From an uncultured bacterium (GTDB lineage: Bacteria > Acidobacteriota > Thermoanaerobaculia > Thermoanaerobaculales > Thermoanaerobaculaceae): 64,000 nucleotides of DNA. Below the pieces are notes generated by a model that worked only from the letters and a program-made list of their open reading frames with translations, searched no databases and was not told the DNA's origin. Shown here piece by piece: positions 32,871 to 41,342 of the stretch (the stretch's first letter is position 1; every line of letters begins with the position of its first letter). Location of the stretch: positions 40,532 through 104,531 of the forward strand of contig CALEVZ010000017.1 of NCBI GenBank assembly GCA_937924755.1. The letters are read 5' to 3'. Made by a program: the position numbers and the translations under genes.

Positions 32871-35023
32871 GTGGCAAAGGAGTACCTTCGACGGCGAACT
32901 GGCCCGCCGGCGCAGCGTACGAAGAGGATCTGGCGCTGCTGTCGGAGGGCGACGCCGCCGTCGTCGATGAGCTGGTGGAGGATGTCAAGGGTACCCCCGG
33001 CGCGCTGCAAGCCATCCTGGGGCGCCTGAACAAGGTCATGGGCGGCGTTTCGCCACCGGTCCAGGAGGCGGTGGCCCGGCGCCTGGCGGTTCCTCCGGTG
33101 ACCGTCCAACAGGTGGTGAGTTTTGACCCGGACCTGTCCGCCCTGCCATCGTCCGGACCGACGGTTCGACTCTGCGGCGGCGCGGTCTGCCTCGTCCCCT
33201 ACGGCCTCGGCGTTCATCGGGCCGCCGGCGGGGGGGCGACCGTGCTTCCCTGCCTGGGTGCCTGCTGGGGGGCGCCGGTGGCGGAGGAGGGTTCTCTCCG
33301 CTACGAGGAGCTGACGCCGTCGGCGGCCCGGGAACTGGGCGCTGCGACGGGCGCCTGGCCCTTTCGCCGGCATCGCCCGCCGCTGCGCGGGGCTCCTGCG
33401 TCTGTCTGGCGCCAGGAGGACTTGCAGCGTGTCCGGCAACATGTGGGCGAGCGCGTGGCCAGGCGCGCCCGGACGGCCACCGATCTGGAGGTGCGCGAGC
33501 TACTGGTATGCAACGGCAGCGGCTGTTCCGTACGCGCCGCCGACCGCGTCGCCGAGGTGATTTCCCGGAGTCTGGCCGAACGTGGTGCCGATTTCAGCCT
33601 GCGAGTGGTGCGCGTCGGATGCCGTGGTGGCGATCTGGGGATGGTGACGGTGGCCGGCAGTCCGACGGGGTGGAGAGTGCGGGGAGTGGATGAAGCGCGG
33701 GCCGCGGCGCTGGTCGCGGAACTGTGTCGTGATCGCCGCTTCGTGCCCCGTCAGGCTGTTTGGCTGCAGGACGACAGGGCGATCGCCTCGGGGGTGCTGC
33801 GCCGCTGTGGGGTGGTGGATCCCTGCTCCCTAGAGGAATACATCGCCAGTGATGGATTCCGCGCCCTGGAACGGGTGCTGGCGGGGGCGAGTGGTCCAGC
33901 GGGAGCTCTGGCGGAGGTCGAGGAATCGGGTCTCGGCCTGCGTGGCGAAGAGGGGCAGCCCCTGGGGCGCGCCCTCGCCGCTGCCGCTGCCGCCGGGGTC
34001 TCCACCGTCCTGTGCCCATTTATATCGACTGAGGTGCACCTGGTCGCCGATTCGCTCCTGCTCGGGGGGGACCCGTTCGCCGTCATCGAAGGAGTGATCC
34101 TGGCCGGTCTCTTGTGCGGCGCCCGCCAGGGGGTGGTGATGCCTCCCGCCGGAGCTCACCACCTCATCGAGGAGCTGGAGCTGGCGGTGGTCCTGGCGCG
34201 CCGACGGGGGCTGCTGGGGCCGGCAATCCTGGGTGGGGCCTTCTCCTTCGAGGTGGCCGTGATTCCGGCCCCCCGTCGTCTGGTGGCAATCGATGAGTCG
34301 GCGCTGCGCCGGCACGTCCTCGGCCATGGCACGCTGACACCAGCTCCGCGAGCGATTTCCGAAGGCCTGCCCGCGGCGTTGGTGATCGACCCGGAGTCGG
34401 CGGCACGGCTGAGCGGGGTGCTCGCGATGACCGAAAAAGAACCCCACAGGGCGCGCGTGCTTGCGGGTCAGCGGCTGGTCACTGTGGTCGGCAGCCCGGT
34501 TTCCCCTGCCGTGGTGGAGGTGCCGGCAGCAACGACTTTGAATGACCTTTTCCGGCGATCGACGGCGCCCGGTTCAGGGATCGCCAAGCCGGTGAAGGGA
34601 ATACTGGCCGGTGGGCTGCTGGGGGTGTTCCAAGCCCATGGCAGCGGGGCAGCCGTCGCCTCGCGCGGTTCCGTGCTGCTGCTCGATGGGGCGACCTGCG
34701 TGGTGGCGCTGCTAGTCAGCCTGCTCTCGACCCTGGCGAGGGAGGCCTGCGGCGCTTGTGCGCCCGGTCGAATCGGGGTTCGGGCATTGCGGGAAGCCTT
34801 CGCCGCCATGGCAGAGGGGAGGACTGGTGGTGGCTCGCTGGCGGCGGTGGAAGACATCGCAGCTCATCTGCAGGCGACCGCCCGCTGCGACCTGGGGCGC
34901 GGGGCTGGGCGGATGGTGATTAGCGCCATAGCCGAGTTTCGAGCCGAAATCGAAGCGCATCTGCGGGATGCACAGTGCCCGGCCGGTCAGTGCCACTTGC
35001 CGGCGGCGGGCGAACCTCGGTGA
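32867..35023 (+). CDS. Fused NuoE-NuoF-like protein with degenerate NADH/FMN site
   Basis: A 718-residue fusion. Residues 20-145 are a NuoE (24 kDa) domain with an intact [2Fe-2S] pattern: Cys103, Cys108, Cys129, Cys133. Residues 205-265 resemble the thioredoxin-fold extension of NuoF-type subunits, with Cys215, 220 and 252. The NuoF body follows, but the FMN/NADH loop RGRGGAGFP is replaced by LRGEEGQPLG (358-367). The ADEGEPG and GEETAL segments are not preserved (IDESAL at 475-480). The N3 cluster motif reads CGACAPGR, so its third ligand is Gly634; Cys674 is present. GTG 32867 overlaps the preceding stop. NADH oxidation at this subunit looks doubtful. Confidence 0.72.
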   Translation: MSGKGVPSTANWPAGAAYEEDLALLSEGDAAVVDELVEDVKGTPGALQAILGRLNKVMGGVSPPVQEAVARRLAVPPVTVQQVVSFDPDLSALPSSGPTVRLCGGAVCLVPYGLGVHRAAGGGATVLPCLGACWGAPVAEEGSLRYEELTPSAARELGAATGAWPFRRHRPPLRGAPASVWRQEDLQRVRQHVGERVARRARTATDLEVRELLVCNGSGCSVRAADRVAEVISRSLAERGADFSLRVVRVGCRGGDLGMVTVAGSPTGWRVRGVDEARAAALVAELCRDRRFVPRQAVWLQDDRAIASGVLRRCGVVDPCSLEEYIASDGFRALERVLAGASGPAGALAEVEESGLGLRGEEGQPLGRALAAAAAAGVSTVLCPFISTEVHLVADSLLLGGDPFAVIEGVILAGLLCGARQGVVMPPAGAHHLIEELELAVVLARRRGLLGPAILGGAFSFEVAVIPAPRRLVAIDESALRRHVLGHGTLTPAPRAISEGLPAALVIDPESAARLSGVLAMTEKEPHRARVLAGQRLVTVVGSPVSPAVVEVPAATTLNDLFRRSTAPGSGIAKPVKGILAGGLLGVFQAHGSGAAVASRGSVLLLDGATCVVALLVSLLSTLAREACGACAPGRIGVRALREAFAAMAEGRTGGGSLAAVEDIAAHLQATARCDLGRGAGRMVISAIAEFRAEIEAHLRDAQCPAGQCHLPAAGEPR

Positions 35024-35335
35024 TCTTTGGACCCGCGACCTGTCTCGGATCGGACCAGCCGCGCCAGTCACTTCGGGGTGAGGAAGGGGCAGGCGAATCC
35101 GCGCTGGGTACTGACAGCCCTTTTGCGATGCCTGCGTCATGGTGTATGGTTTTTCCGCGGGGTACTCGCCCTGAGGGGCGAAGGCACGGAGTAGCATAAG
35201 GCGCCGGGTTGGAAGCCGCACGGTTGGTGAAGGGACGCTGTTTTTGGGCGGAAAAGTTTTCGGGTTGGCACGCATTTTTCATCACCTGGCGCGGTGATCG
35301 GGGAGGCGAGGGTCCCGATCGGAAGGAAGGGTGAG
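35024..35335. other. 312-base intergenic region before the DsrMK-like cluster
   Basis: No convincing gene is seen. The region contains a two-tier hairpin, TACTC/GAGTA (35163-35167 with 35189-35193). This encloses CGCCC-TGAG-GGGCG, with the closing C at 35167 shared. A T-rich stretch lies around 35240-35262, and there is a candidate sigma-54 site at 35265-35281. The ribosome site GGAAGGAAGG precedes the ATG at 35336. Confidence 0.5.
35265..35281 (+). promoter_or_regulatory. Candidate sigma-54 promoter of the DsrMK-like cluster
   Basis: TTGGCACG at 35265-35272 is a perfect -24 element. Five bases later the -12 box reads TTTCA instead of TTGCA, losing the invariant G. It is 55 bases before the ATG at 35336, a normal distance. 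Confidence 0.35.
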
Positions 35336-36241
35336 ATGGGATTCCTGCACGTCTGGGCCTATGTGACGCTGGCTGGCTTCGTTTTGGGGTGCGCTTACAA
35401 GGCGATCAAGTACGCCACCATGCCCATGCACCTGCGCTGGGAGTTATACCCGGTGGCGCACGAGAGGGGGAAGGCGAGCTACGGCGGGTCGTACTTCGAG
35501 GAGGTCAACTGGTGGACCAAGCCGCGGGAGAGCTCCAAGTTCGGGGAGATTAAGGTCATCCTGGAAGAGGTTCTGACCCTCAAGCAGGTTCATGAGCACA
35601 ACCCGGGCATGTGGGTGCCATCGCTGCTTTTTCACTATGGCCTTTATCTGTTGTTCGCCATGGGGGCAGCGCTGCTGGCCGGGGGCATGGCGGTGGCGGT
35701 GGGCTTTCGCCCCCTCACCTTTCTCGCCGGCGGCACGCTCATGTCGGTATGGGGTGCCCTGGGTCTGGGACTGGGGACGGTTGGCACGCTGCTGCTTCTC
35801 TTTCGTCGTCTGGGCCAGGCGGAGTTGCGACGCAGCTCGTCGCCGGCCGATTTCGTGCACCTGTGGCTGTTTCTCATCCTGTTCGCAGCGTCGTGGGGGA
35901 GCTTCGTCACCTTTGATCGTTCCTACGCGCAGGCTGGTAACTTCCTGGCGGGCCTGATGCGGGGGGAGGCCGTCTCGCCCGGCTCCGGGTGGTTCATGGC
36001 CCAGGTGGGGATTCTGGGCTTGTTCTTGATCTATATGCCGTGGAGCCACATGGCGCACATGTTCACGAAGTACTTCACCTGGCATTCGGTGCGTTGGGAA
36101 GATTTGCCCAATCTGCCGGGCACCGGGATCGAGAAGAAAGCGCAAAAACTGCTGATGCTTCCCGTGTCGTGGTCGGCGCCCCATATTCGCGGCGACGGGA
36201 GGAAGACCTGGGTGGATGTAGCCCGGGAAGGGGGGGAATGA
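35336..36241 (+). CDS. DsrM/NarI-like haem b membrane subunit (Tmc/Hme-type)
   Basis: A 301-residue inner-membrane protein related to the nitrate reductase gamma/DsrM family. It has an N-terminal helix, about five further hydrophobic segments, and His residues suited to haem b ligation (for example FHYGLY, DFVHLW, PWSHMAHM). ATG 35336 follows GGAAGGAAGGGTGAG. The stop overlaps the next gene (ATGA), which encodes the DsrK-like partner. The pair resembles DsrMK, TmcCB or HmeCD, which move electrons between the quinone pool and cytoplasmic thiol/disulfide chemistry. It differs from the true dsrM at 48.5 kb. Confidence 0.82.
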   Translation: MGFLHVWAYVTLAGFVLGCAYKAIKYATMPMHLRWELYPVAHERGKASYGGSYFEEVNWWTKPRESSKFGEIKVILEEVLTLKQVHEHNPGMWVPSLLFHYGLYLLFAMGAALLAGGMAVAVGFRPLTFLAGGTLMSVWGALGLGLGTVGTLLLLFRRLGQAELRRSSSPADFVHLWLFLILFAASWGSFVTFDRSYAQAGNFLAGLMRGEAVSPGSGWFMAQVGILGLFLIYMPWSHMAHMFTKYFTWHSVRWEDLPNLPGTGIEKKAQKLLMLPVSWSAPHIRGDGRKTWVDVAREGGE

Positions 36242-37863
36242 GCACGATGGCCCAGGCACGAATCAACCCAATCAGGGTGAAAGATATCGGCAAACCCGCC
36301 GAGGTCCTTTCACCGGTCAACCTGCAGGAGCTGGCTCCCCTGCCGCCGCCCTTCGATAAGGACGATCCGGCCAAGCTGTGGAAGGAGCTGGCGGCCGAAC
36401 GGCGGCAGGAAGTCGAAGCTTCCCTCGACGGTGTCTCCGCCCTCAGCCTCAAGCGGCCCTCCTCGCCGGAGGAGGAGAAGAAGCTTTTGGAGGGTTTCGT
36501 CGCCGGTCTGAAAAAGCTCCTGAGCACGGAGAACAACTGGACGTTCCTGCAGCCGCTCACCTTGTCCTTGGAGCACTGCACCCACTGTCAGACCTGCGCG
36601 GAGGCGTGTCCGATCTTCGTCGGCTCGGGGCGCAACGAGATCTACCGGCCCTCCTACCGGGCCGACGTGCTGCGCCGGTTGGCCGCCCGCTACGGCAACG
36701 GCGCCAACCCGCTGAAGGCGGCGCTTACCGGTTCGGTGGACTTGAACTGGAACACCTTCGCGCGCCTGGCCGAGCTGGCGCACCGCTGCACCTTGTGCCG
36801 GCGTTGCACCCAGGCCTGTCCCATCGGCGTCGACAATGGGCTCATCTCCCACGAGCTGCGCAAGTTGTTTTCGCAGGAGCTGGGCATCGCGGCGCAGGAG
36901 TGCCACCGCACGGGCTCGATGCAGCAGCTCAAGGTGGGGTCCTCCACCGGGATGCCGCCGGCAGTGGTGAAGGACAACATCGAGTTCATTGACGAAGAAA
37001 TGAGCGAGAAGGTGGGATTCAAGATCGAGACACCTTGGGACAAGGCGGGGGCCGACGTCTTGCTCATCCACAACGCCGGCGAGATCCTGTCCTGGCCGGA
37101 AAACCCCGGCGCCTTCGCCATCATGTTGGAGATGGCGGGCATCTCCTGGACGCTCTCTTCGGATATCGCGGGCTACGACGCCGTCAACTACGGCTTGTGG
37201 TACGACGATTTTCAGCTGGCACGGGTGGCGTTGAAGCACGCGGAAATCGCCAAGAAGCTGGGGGTGAAAAAGGTTGTCATCGGCGAGTGCGGCCATGCCC
37301 ACAAGGCGCTGACCGTGATCGCCGACCGCATCTTTTCCCAGGAGTACAACATCCCGCGCGAGAGCTGTCTCACCCTGATGGAGGATATCGTCATGTCCGG
37401 GCGGTTGAAGTTCCTGCCCGAGCGCAATGATTTCCCGGTGACCCTGCACGACCCCTGCAACATGGTGCGGGCCATGGGGATCGTCATGCCGCAGCGACGC
37501 ATCCTGCATAAGATCGCTCCCCGCTTCCGGGAGATGACCCCGCACGGGGTGGAAAACTACTGCTGCGGCGGCGGCTCCGGGTTCGCCATCATGAACCCAA
37601 ATAACTTCGCTTCATGGAAGTATCTGGTGGCCGGGCGCGTGAAGTTGAAGCAGATCCTGGATGCCTTCGAAGGGGAACTGGATCCGTCGATTCCCAAGTA
37701 TCTGTGCGCTCCCTGCTCCAACTGTAAGGGACAGTTCCGCGACCTCTTCCGGGCCTACAACGTGTTTGAGCGAACCAATCTGCTTTACGGTGGGCTGGTC
37801 GAGCTGATCGTCAACGCCACCGAAGGGGTGCCGGAGGGGTTCCTGGAGTGGGAGTTCCACTAG
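36238..37863 (+). CDS. DsrK/HdrD-like iron-sulfur protein (CCG family)
   Basis: A 541-residue cytoplasmic partner of the preceding membrane protein. After about 110 residues without clear motifs come two ferredoxin clusters, Cys114/117/120/124 and Cys184/187/190/194. HdrD-type catalytic elements follow: GECGHAHK, HDPCN, CCGGGSG at residues 442-448 and CAPCSNC. This set matches DsrK, the noncubane-cluster protein thought to act on the DsrC trisulfide. It is a second copy, distinct in sequence from dsrK at 49.5 kb. Translation is coupled to the membrane subunit by a four-base overlap. The substrate may be DsrC or another disulfide. Confidence 0.83.
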   Translation: MSTMAQARINPIRVKDIGKPAEVLSPVNLQELAPLPPPFDKDDPAKLWKELAAERRQEVEASLDGVSALSLKRPSSPEEEKKLLEGFVAGLKKLLSTENNWTFLQPLTLSLEHCTHCQTCAEACPIFVGSGRNEIYRPSYRADVLRRLAARYGNGANPLKAALTGSVDLNWNTFARLAELAHRCTLCRRCTQACPIGVDNGLISHELRKLFSQELGIAAQECHRTGSMQQLKVGSSTGMPPAVVKDNIEFIDEEMSEKVGFKIETPWDKAGADVLLIHNAGEILSWPENPGAFAIMLEMAGISWTLSSDIAGYDAVNYGLWYDDFQLARVALKHAEIAKKLGVKKVVIGECGHAHKALTVIADRIFSQEYNIPRESCLTLMEDIVMSGRLKFLPERNDFPVTLHDPCNMVRAMGIVMPQRRILHKIAPRFREMTPHGVENYCCGGGSGFAIMNPNNFASWKYLVAGRVKLKQILDAFEGELDPSIPKYLCAPCSNCKGQFRDLFRAYNVFERTNLLYGGLVELIVNATEGVPEGFLEWEFH

Positions 37864-38011
37864 TGGTCCCGCGATCTGGTGGTGCTGGGGGCGCGCCCCC
37901 GGGGAGGTGACACGAGCTGAAATTCCACCGGCGCTCGGCGGCTCGAGCGGGGAGAAGTGGACATGATATCCCCGCCGGCGCAAGGGGCTGGGTTTTTTAA
38001 GGAGTGCTGCG

Positions 38012-39460
38012 ATGGCATCCTGGCGGTCGCTGTTGAAGAGTGAAGACTGGATGTCGCTGTGGCTGGGCCTGTTCATCTTCGCGCTGTCGATGGGGTTGCT
38101 CGCCGGCATCGACATGCTCGGCTGGGCGGTCAAGACCAATGTTTGGACCTCCTTCACCCAGATCGTGGAGCCGGTCTCCAAGGGCTACGCCGGGCTAGGG
38201 GGGCTGGGCTCGTTACTCCTGACGTTTCTATTCCTGCTGGTGATCATGACGGTGGCGGCCCGGGGCCTGGAGGCCAACGTACGCCGCTTCGCTGCCGGAT
38301 TCGTGGTGATCTTCGCCGCCTCCTATCTGTGCTGGGTAGCCGGCCACTTCGCCTACGTTGCAGCCACCCCGGACAAGCTCGATAAGCTTGGGATCTCCTG
38401 GTCGTTGAATTTGACCGGTGAGGCCGGTTACATCCTCGCCTTGCTGGCCGGATTGGTGGTGGGTAACTTTCTCCCCAGGACGGCGAGCAGGATCGCCGAG
38501 GCCACCAAGCCAGAGCTCTACATCAAAACCGCTATCGTCATCATGGGGGCGGGTTTAGGCGTCAAGGCGGTGGAGGCGTTGAGCCTCGCCTCGGCGGTCC
38601 TCTTCCGCGGCCTGTGCGCCATCGTCGAGGCCTACCTGATCTACTGGGCGGTGGTTTACCTGGTGGCCAGGAAGTACTTCGGTTTCAGCCGGGAGTGGGC
38701 GGCGCCCCTGGCCTCGGGAATTTCCATCTGCGGGGTGTCGGCGGCCATTGCCACCGGAGGGGCCATCCGCGCGCGCCCGGTGGTGCCCATCATGGTGTCG
38801 TCCCTGGTGGTGATCTTCGCGGTGGTAGAGCTGCTGCTGCTGCCGTTTGCCGCCCAAGTTTTCCTTTACAAGGAGCCGATGGTCGCCGGGGCCTGGATGG
38901 GGCTGGCGGTGAAGACCGACGGGGCGGCCGTCGCCTCCGGCGCCATCACCGACTCCCTGGTGCGGGCCAAGGCGTTGGCGGTCATGGGTGTGGAGTGGAA
39001 AGAGGGGTGGATCCTCATGGCCACCACCACGGTGAAGGTCTTCATCGACGTCTTCATCGGCGTGTGGGCCTTCATCCTGGCCATCCTGTGGTGCACCGTG
39101 ATCGAACGCAGGCCCGGCGAGAAGGTCAGGGTGGGCGAGATTTGGGAGCGCTTCCCGAAGTTCGTGCTGGGGTACGTGGGGACCTTCGCGGCCACCCTAG
39201 CCCTTTGCCTGGCTTTCCCTCATCTGGTGGCAGCGGCCAAGACCGCCTCTGGCGAGGCCAACGTGTTTCGGCATTTGTTCTTCGCCATGACCTTCTTCAC
39301 CATCGGGGTGGTCTCCAACTTCCGCAAGCTGTGGGAGGAGGGCATCGGCCGCCTCGCCGCGATCTACGCCATCTGTCTGTTCGGTTTTATTATCTGGGTT
39401 GGCCTGTTGATATCGTGGATCTTCTTCCACGGTGTCACCCCGCCGGTGGTGGGAGGGTAG
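38012..39460 (+). CDS. YeiH/PF03601-family putative sulfur-oxyanion exporter
   Basis: A 482-residue protein with about 12 hydrophobic segments. It belongs to the YeiH (Cons_hypoth698) family, annotated in other organisms as putative sulfate exporters. Recognisable parts are LAGLVVGNFLP, KTAIVIMGAGLGVKAVE and SGISICGVSAAIATGGAIRAR. ATG 38012 follows AAGGAG. It is 148 bases after the DsrK-like gene. That gap holds a self-complementary GGGGGCGCGCCCCC at 37887-37900 and a T-rich run before the ribosome site. Linkage to dsr genes suggests sulfite, sulfate or another oxyanion as substrate; this is inference. Confidence 0.78.
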   Translation: MASWRSLLKSEDWMSLWLGLFIFALSMGLLAGIDMLGWAVKTNVWTSFTQIVEPVSKGYAGLGGLGSLLLTFLFLLVIMTVAARGLEANVRRFAAGFVVIFAASYLCWVAGHFAYVAATPDKLDKLGISWSLNLTGEAGYILALLAGLVVGNFLPRTASRIAEATKPELYIKTAIVIMGAGLGVKAVEALSLASAVLFRGLCAIVEAYLIYWAVVYLVARKYFGFSREWAAPLASGISICGVSAAIATGGAIRARPVVPIMVSSLVVIFAVVELLLLPFAAQVFLYKEPMVAGAWMGLAVKTDGAAVASGAITDSLVRAKALAVMGVEWKEGWILMATTTVKVFIDVFIGVWAFILAILWCTVIERRPGEKVRVGEIWERFPKFVLGYVGTFAATLALCLAFPHLVAAAKTASGEANVFRHLFFAMTFFTIGVVSNFRKLWEEGIGRLAAIYAICLFGFIIWVGLLISWIFFHGVTPPVVGG

Positions 39461-39469
39461 GAGGAGAGC

Positions 39470-39634
39470 ATGGAAAACGACCCCCAGCCCCGCCTGGTTG
39501 ACGAACTGCAGCGCATGCAACGGGAGGAGCTGCTGCCCATCGAGAAGAAGCTCATCACCTGGAGCATCGTGCTGGGAATCGTGCTCCTGGCGGTGCTGAC
39601 CTGGGCCAGCTACACCTTCTTTCCCGGCCAGTAA
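39470..39634 (+). CDS. 54-residue single-span membrane protein
   Basis: A short frame ending FFPGQ, nine bases after the transporter stop, with the ribosome site GGAGGAG. The N-terminal half is charged and helical (LVDELQRMQREELLP). A single membrane span follows (WSIVLGIVLLAVLTW). Its position suggests an accessory subunit of the YeiH-type transporter or of the DsrMK-like pair. The family is not recognised. Confidence 0.7.
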   Translation: MENDPQPRLVDELQRMQREELLPIEKKLITWSIVLGIVLLAVLTWASYTFFPGQ

Positions 39635-39659
39635 GTGGCCGCACGGCCTGCCGGCAAGC

Positions 39660-39677
39660 GGTTACGCCCGCGTTACC
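39660..39677 (+). promoter_or_regulatory. Palindromic activator-site candidate upstream of dsrA
   Basis: GGTTACGCCCGCGTTACC is an 18-base inverted repeat with one mismatched pair. It shares the GTTxCGC-NN-GCG core with the palindrome upstream of the porin gene at 61877. It lies about 208 bases upstream of the -24 element, and an extra half site (39774-39781) sits about 100 bases upstream. Both distances fit sigma-54 enhancer sites. Confidence 0.42.
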
Positions 39678-39875
39678 TGCTCGACACAGCGCGACTCCCG
39701 GAGCGGAACGGCAAGCCATGAGACTACTGTGAAATCCCCGATCGGGACGAGCTCGCACGGTGCCGTCACCTCAGCGTAACAGGGGGGATGGGCGAGCTAA
39801 CCCGAGGTCGCCCCAGGGCCCTGAAGCGTGCTCCGGAAAAGGGTTTGCCGCCCTTTCGGCAGGCGTTGAGGCCAA

Positions 39876-39891
39876 TGGCACAACGATTGCA
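39876..39891 (+). promoter_or_regulatory. Sigma-54 promoter of the dsr operon
   Basis: TGGCACAACGATTGCA matches the -24/-12 consensus at every position except one (A for G after TGGCAC), with GG and GC ten bases apart. Transcription would start near 39902, about 215 bases before the dsrA ATG. Confidence 0.65.
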
Positions 39892-40116
39892 GCGGGATGC
39901 ACCGGCGGGTGCGACCGGTGGAACGGGGCAGGTGCATCCGAAGGGGCTGTCGAAAAGTGACCAGGGCAATCGAGCGAGGGGGGGCGTGGACGGCGATGCG
40001 AGGCTGTGTCGATGGTGTGACCAGCCTCCCGCGCCACGGAGGGTCCCCTTTTCGCCAGCAAGAGGAGAGCAGGAGCCGAGACCGAATCCCTCGTCCATAT
40101 CGGGAAAGGAGCTGCC

Positions 40117-41310
40117 ATGAGTGAGAAGAAGAGAGAAACGCCGCTACTCGACGAGCTCGAGAAGGGGCCCTGGCCGAGCTTCGTGAGGGAGCTCAAGAAG
40201 AGCGCCGACACGCCGGTGATCCAGGACCTTCTCGGGCAGCTGGAGCGGTCCTACGAGGAGCACCTCGGGCACTGGAAACACGGCGGCATCGTCGGTGTGA
40301 TGGGGTACGGCGGTGGCGTGATCGGCCGTTACTCGGACCTCCCCGAGGAGTTTCCCCACATCGCCCATTTCCACACCATGCGCGTCAATCAGCCGGCGGG
40401 GTGGTTTTACACCTCCGACGCGCTGCGCAAGATCTGCGATATCTGGGAAGCGCACGGCTCCGGGATCACCAACATGCACGGCTCCACGGGCGACATCATC
40501 CTGCTGGGGACCACCACGGACCAGCTGGAGCCTGTCTTCAGCAAGCTGACCGAGATCGGCTTCGACCTCGGTGGCTCCGGCTCTGACATGCGAACCCCGT
40601 CGGCGTGCTGCGGTCCGGCTCGCTGTGAGTGGGCGTGCTACGACACCCTGGCGGCGGTCTACGACTTCACCCAGAGCTACCAGGACGAGCTCCACCGCCC
40701 GGCCTTCCCCTACAAGTACAAGCTGAAGTTCGCCGGCTGCCCCAATGACTGCGTGGCGTCGGTGGCGCGCGCCGACATGTCTTTTATCGGCACCTGGAAG
40801 GACGACATCCAGATGGATGCCGAGCAGGTGCGACAGTACGCCGCCAGCGGCACCGTCGATATCCAAAAGGACGTGTGCGAGCGCTGCCCCACCCGCTGCA
40901 TGAGCTGGGACGGGACCAACCTCACCATCGACAACAGTGAGTGCGTCAAGTGCATGCACTGCATCAACGTCATGCCCAAGGCGTTGCGCCCGGGCAAGGA
41001 GCGGGGGTGCACGGTGCTGATCGGCGCCAAGGCCCCCATCGTCGGTGGCGCCCTGCTGTCCAGCGTGTTCGTGCCCTTCATCGAGATGGAGCCGCCCTAC
41101 AGCGACCTGAAGGAACTGTTGGAGGCCATCTGGGACCTGTGGTCCGAGCACGGCAAGAACCGCGAGCGCGTGGGTGAGTTCATCCAGCGCGTGGGCCTGG
41201 GCAACTTCCTGGAGCAGATCGGTCTGGAGCCGGTTCCAGAAATGATCGCCCACCCGCGCACCAATCCCTACATCTTCTTCGGCGAAGAGCTGCACGAAAA
41301 GCAGGCTTGA
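40117..41310 (+). CDS. dsrA: Dissimilatory sulfite reductase alpha subunit
   Basis: DsrA forms the cytoplasmic alpha2-beta2 sulfite reductase with DsrB; it reduces sulfite bound to siroheme and delivers sulfur to DsrC. The 397-residue chain has the siroheme-[4Fe-4S] ligands Cys164 and Cys170 (CX5C) and Cys208 and Cys212 (CX3C, in AGCPNDC). An inserted ferredoxin domain follows, with Cys254/257/261 and Cys276/279/282. The C-terminal region is normal length. ATG 40117 is preceded by GGAAAGGAGCTGCC. It is the first gene of the island and lies behind a sigma-54 promoter candidate. Confidence 0.98.
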   Translation: MSEKKRETPLLDELEKGPWPSFVRELKKSADTPVIQDLLGQLERSYEEHLGHWKHGGIVGVMGYGGGVIGRYSDLPEEFPHIAHFHTMRVNQPAGWFYTSDALRKICDIWEAHGSGITNMHGSTGDIILLGTTTDQLEPVFSKLTEIGFDLGGSGSDMRTPSACCGPARCEWACYDTLAAVYDFTQSYQDELHRPAFPYKYKLKFAGCPNDCVASVARADMSFIGTWKDDIQMDAEQVRQYAASGTVDIQKDVCERCPTRCMSWDGTNLTIDNSECVKCMHCINVMPKALRPGKERGCTVLIGAKAPIVGGALLSSVFVPFIEMEPPYSDLKELLEAIWDLWSEHGKNRERVGEFIQRVGLGNFLEQIGLEPVPEMIAHPRTNPYIFFGEELHEKQA

Positions 41311-41342
41311 AGTCGCCGCGAGCCAAAGAAGGAGAACAGCGT

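Larger units (their letters stand above)
39635..40116. other. 482-base regulatory region upstream of dsrA
   Basis: No protein gene is convincing here. It contains a GTTAC-N6-GTTAC palindrome at 39660-39677 and a lone half site GCGTAACA at 39774-39781. A near-perfect sigma-54 promoter lies at 39876-39891. A 9-base inverted repeat GGATGCACC (39895-39903)/GGTGCATCC (39931-39939) sits at the expected start of transcription. The leader of roughly 215 bases ends in the ribosome site GGAAAGGAG. Confidence 0.65.

Noticed and set aside
35163-35193. Two-tier hairpin between the redox module and the DsrMK-like cluster, considered as a riboswitch
   Set aside because: It lies upstream of the candidate promoter, is short, and lacks any known ligand-binding consensus. 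It may simply be the 3' end of the preceding transcript.
37887-37900. GGGGGCGCGCCCCC palindrome after the DsrK-like gene as a terminator
   Set aside because: Fully self-complementary with no room for a loop beyond the central bases and no following T-run. It is likely to be chance in this GC-rich spacer.
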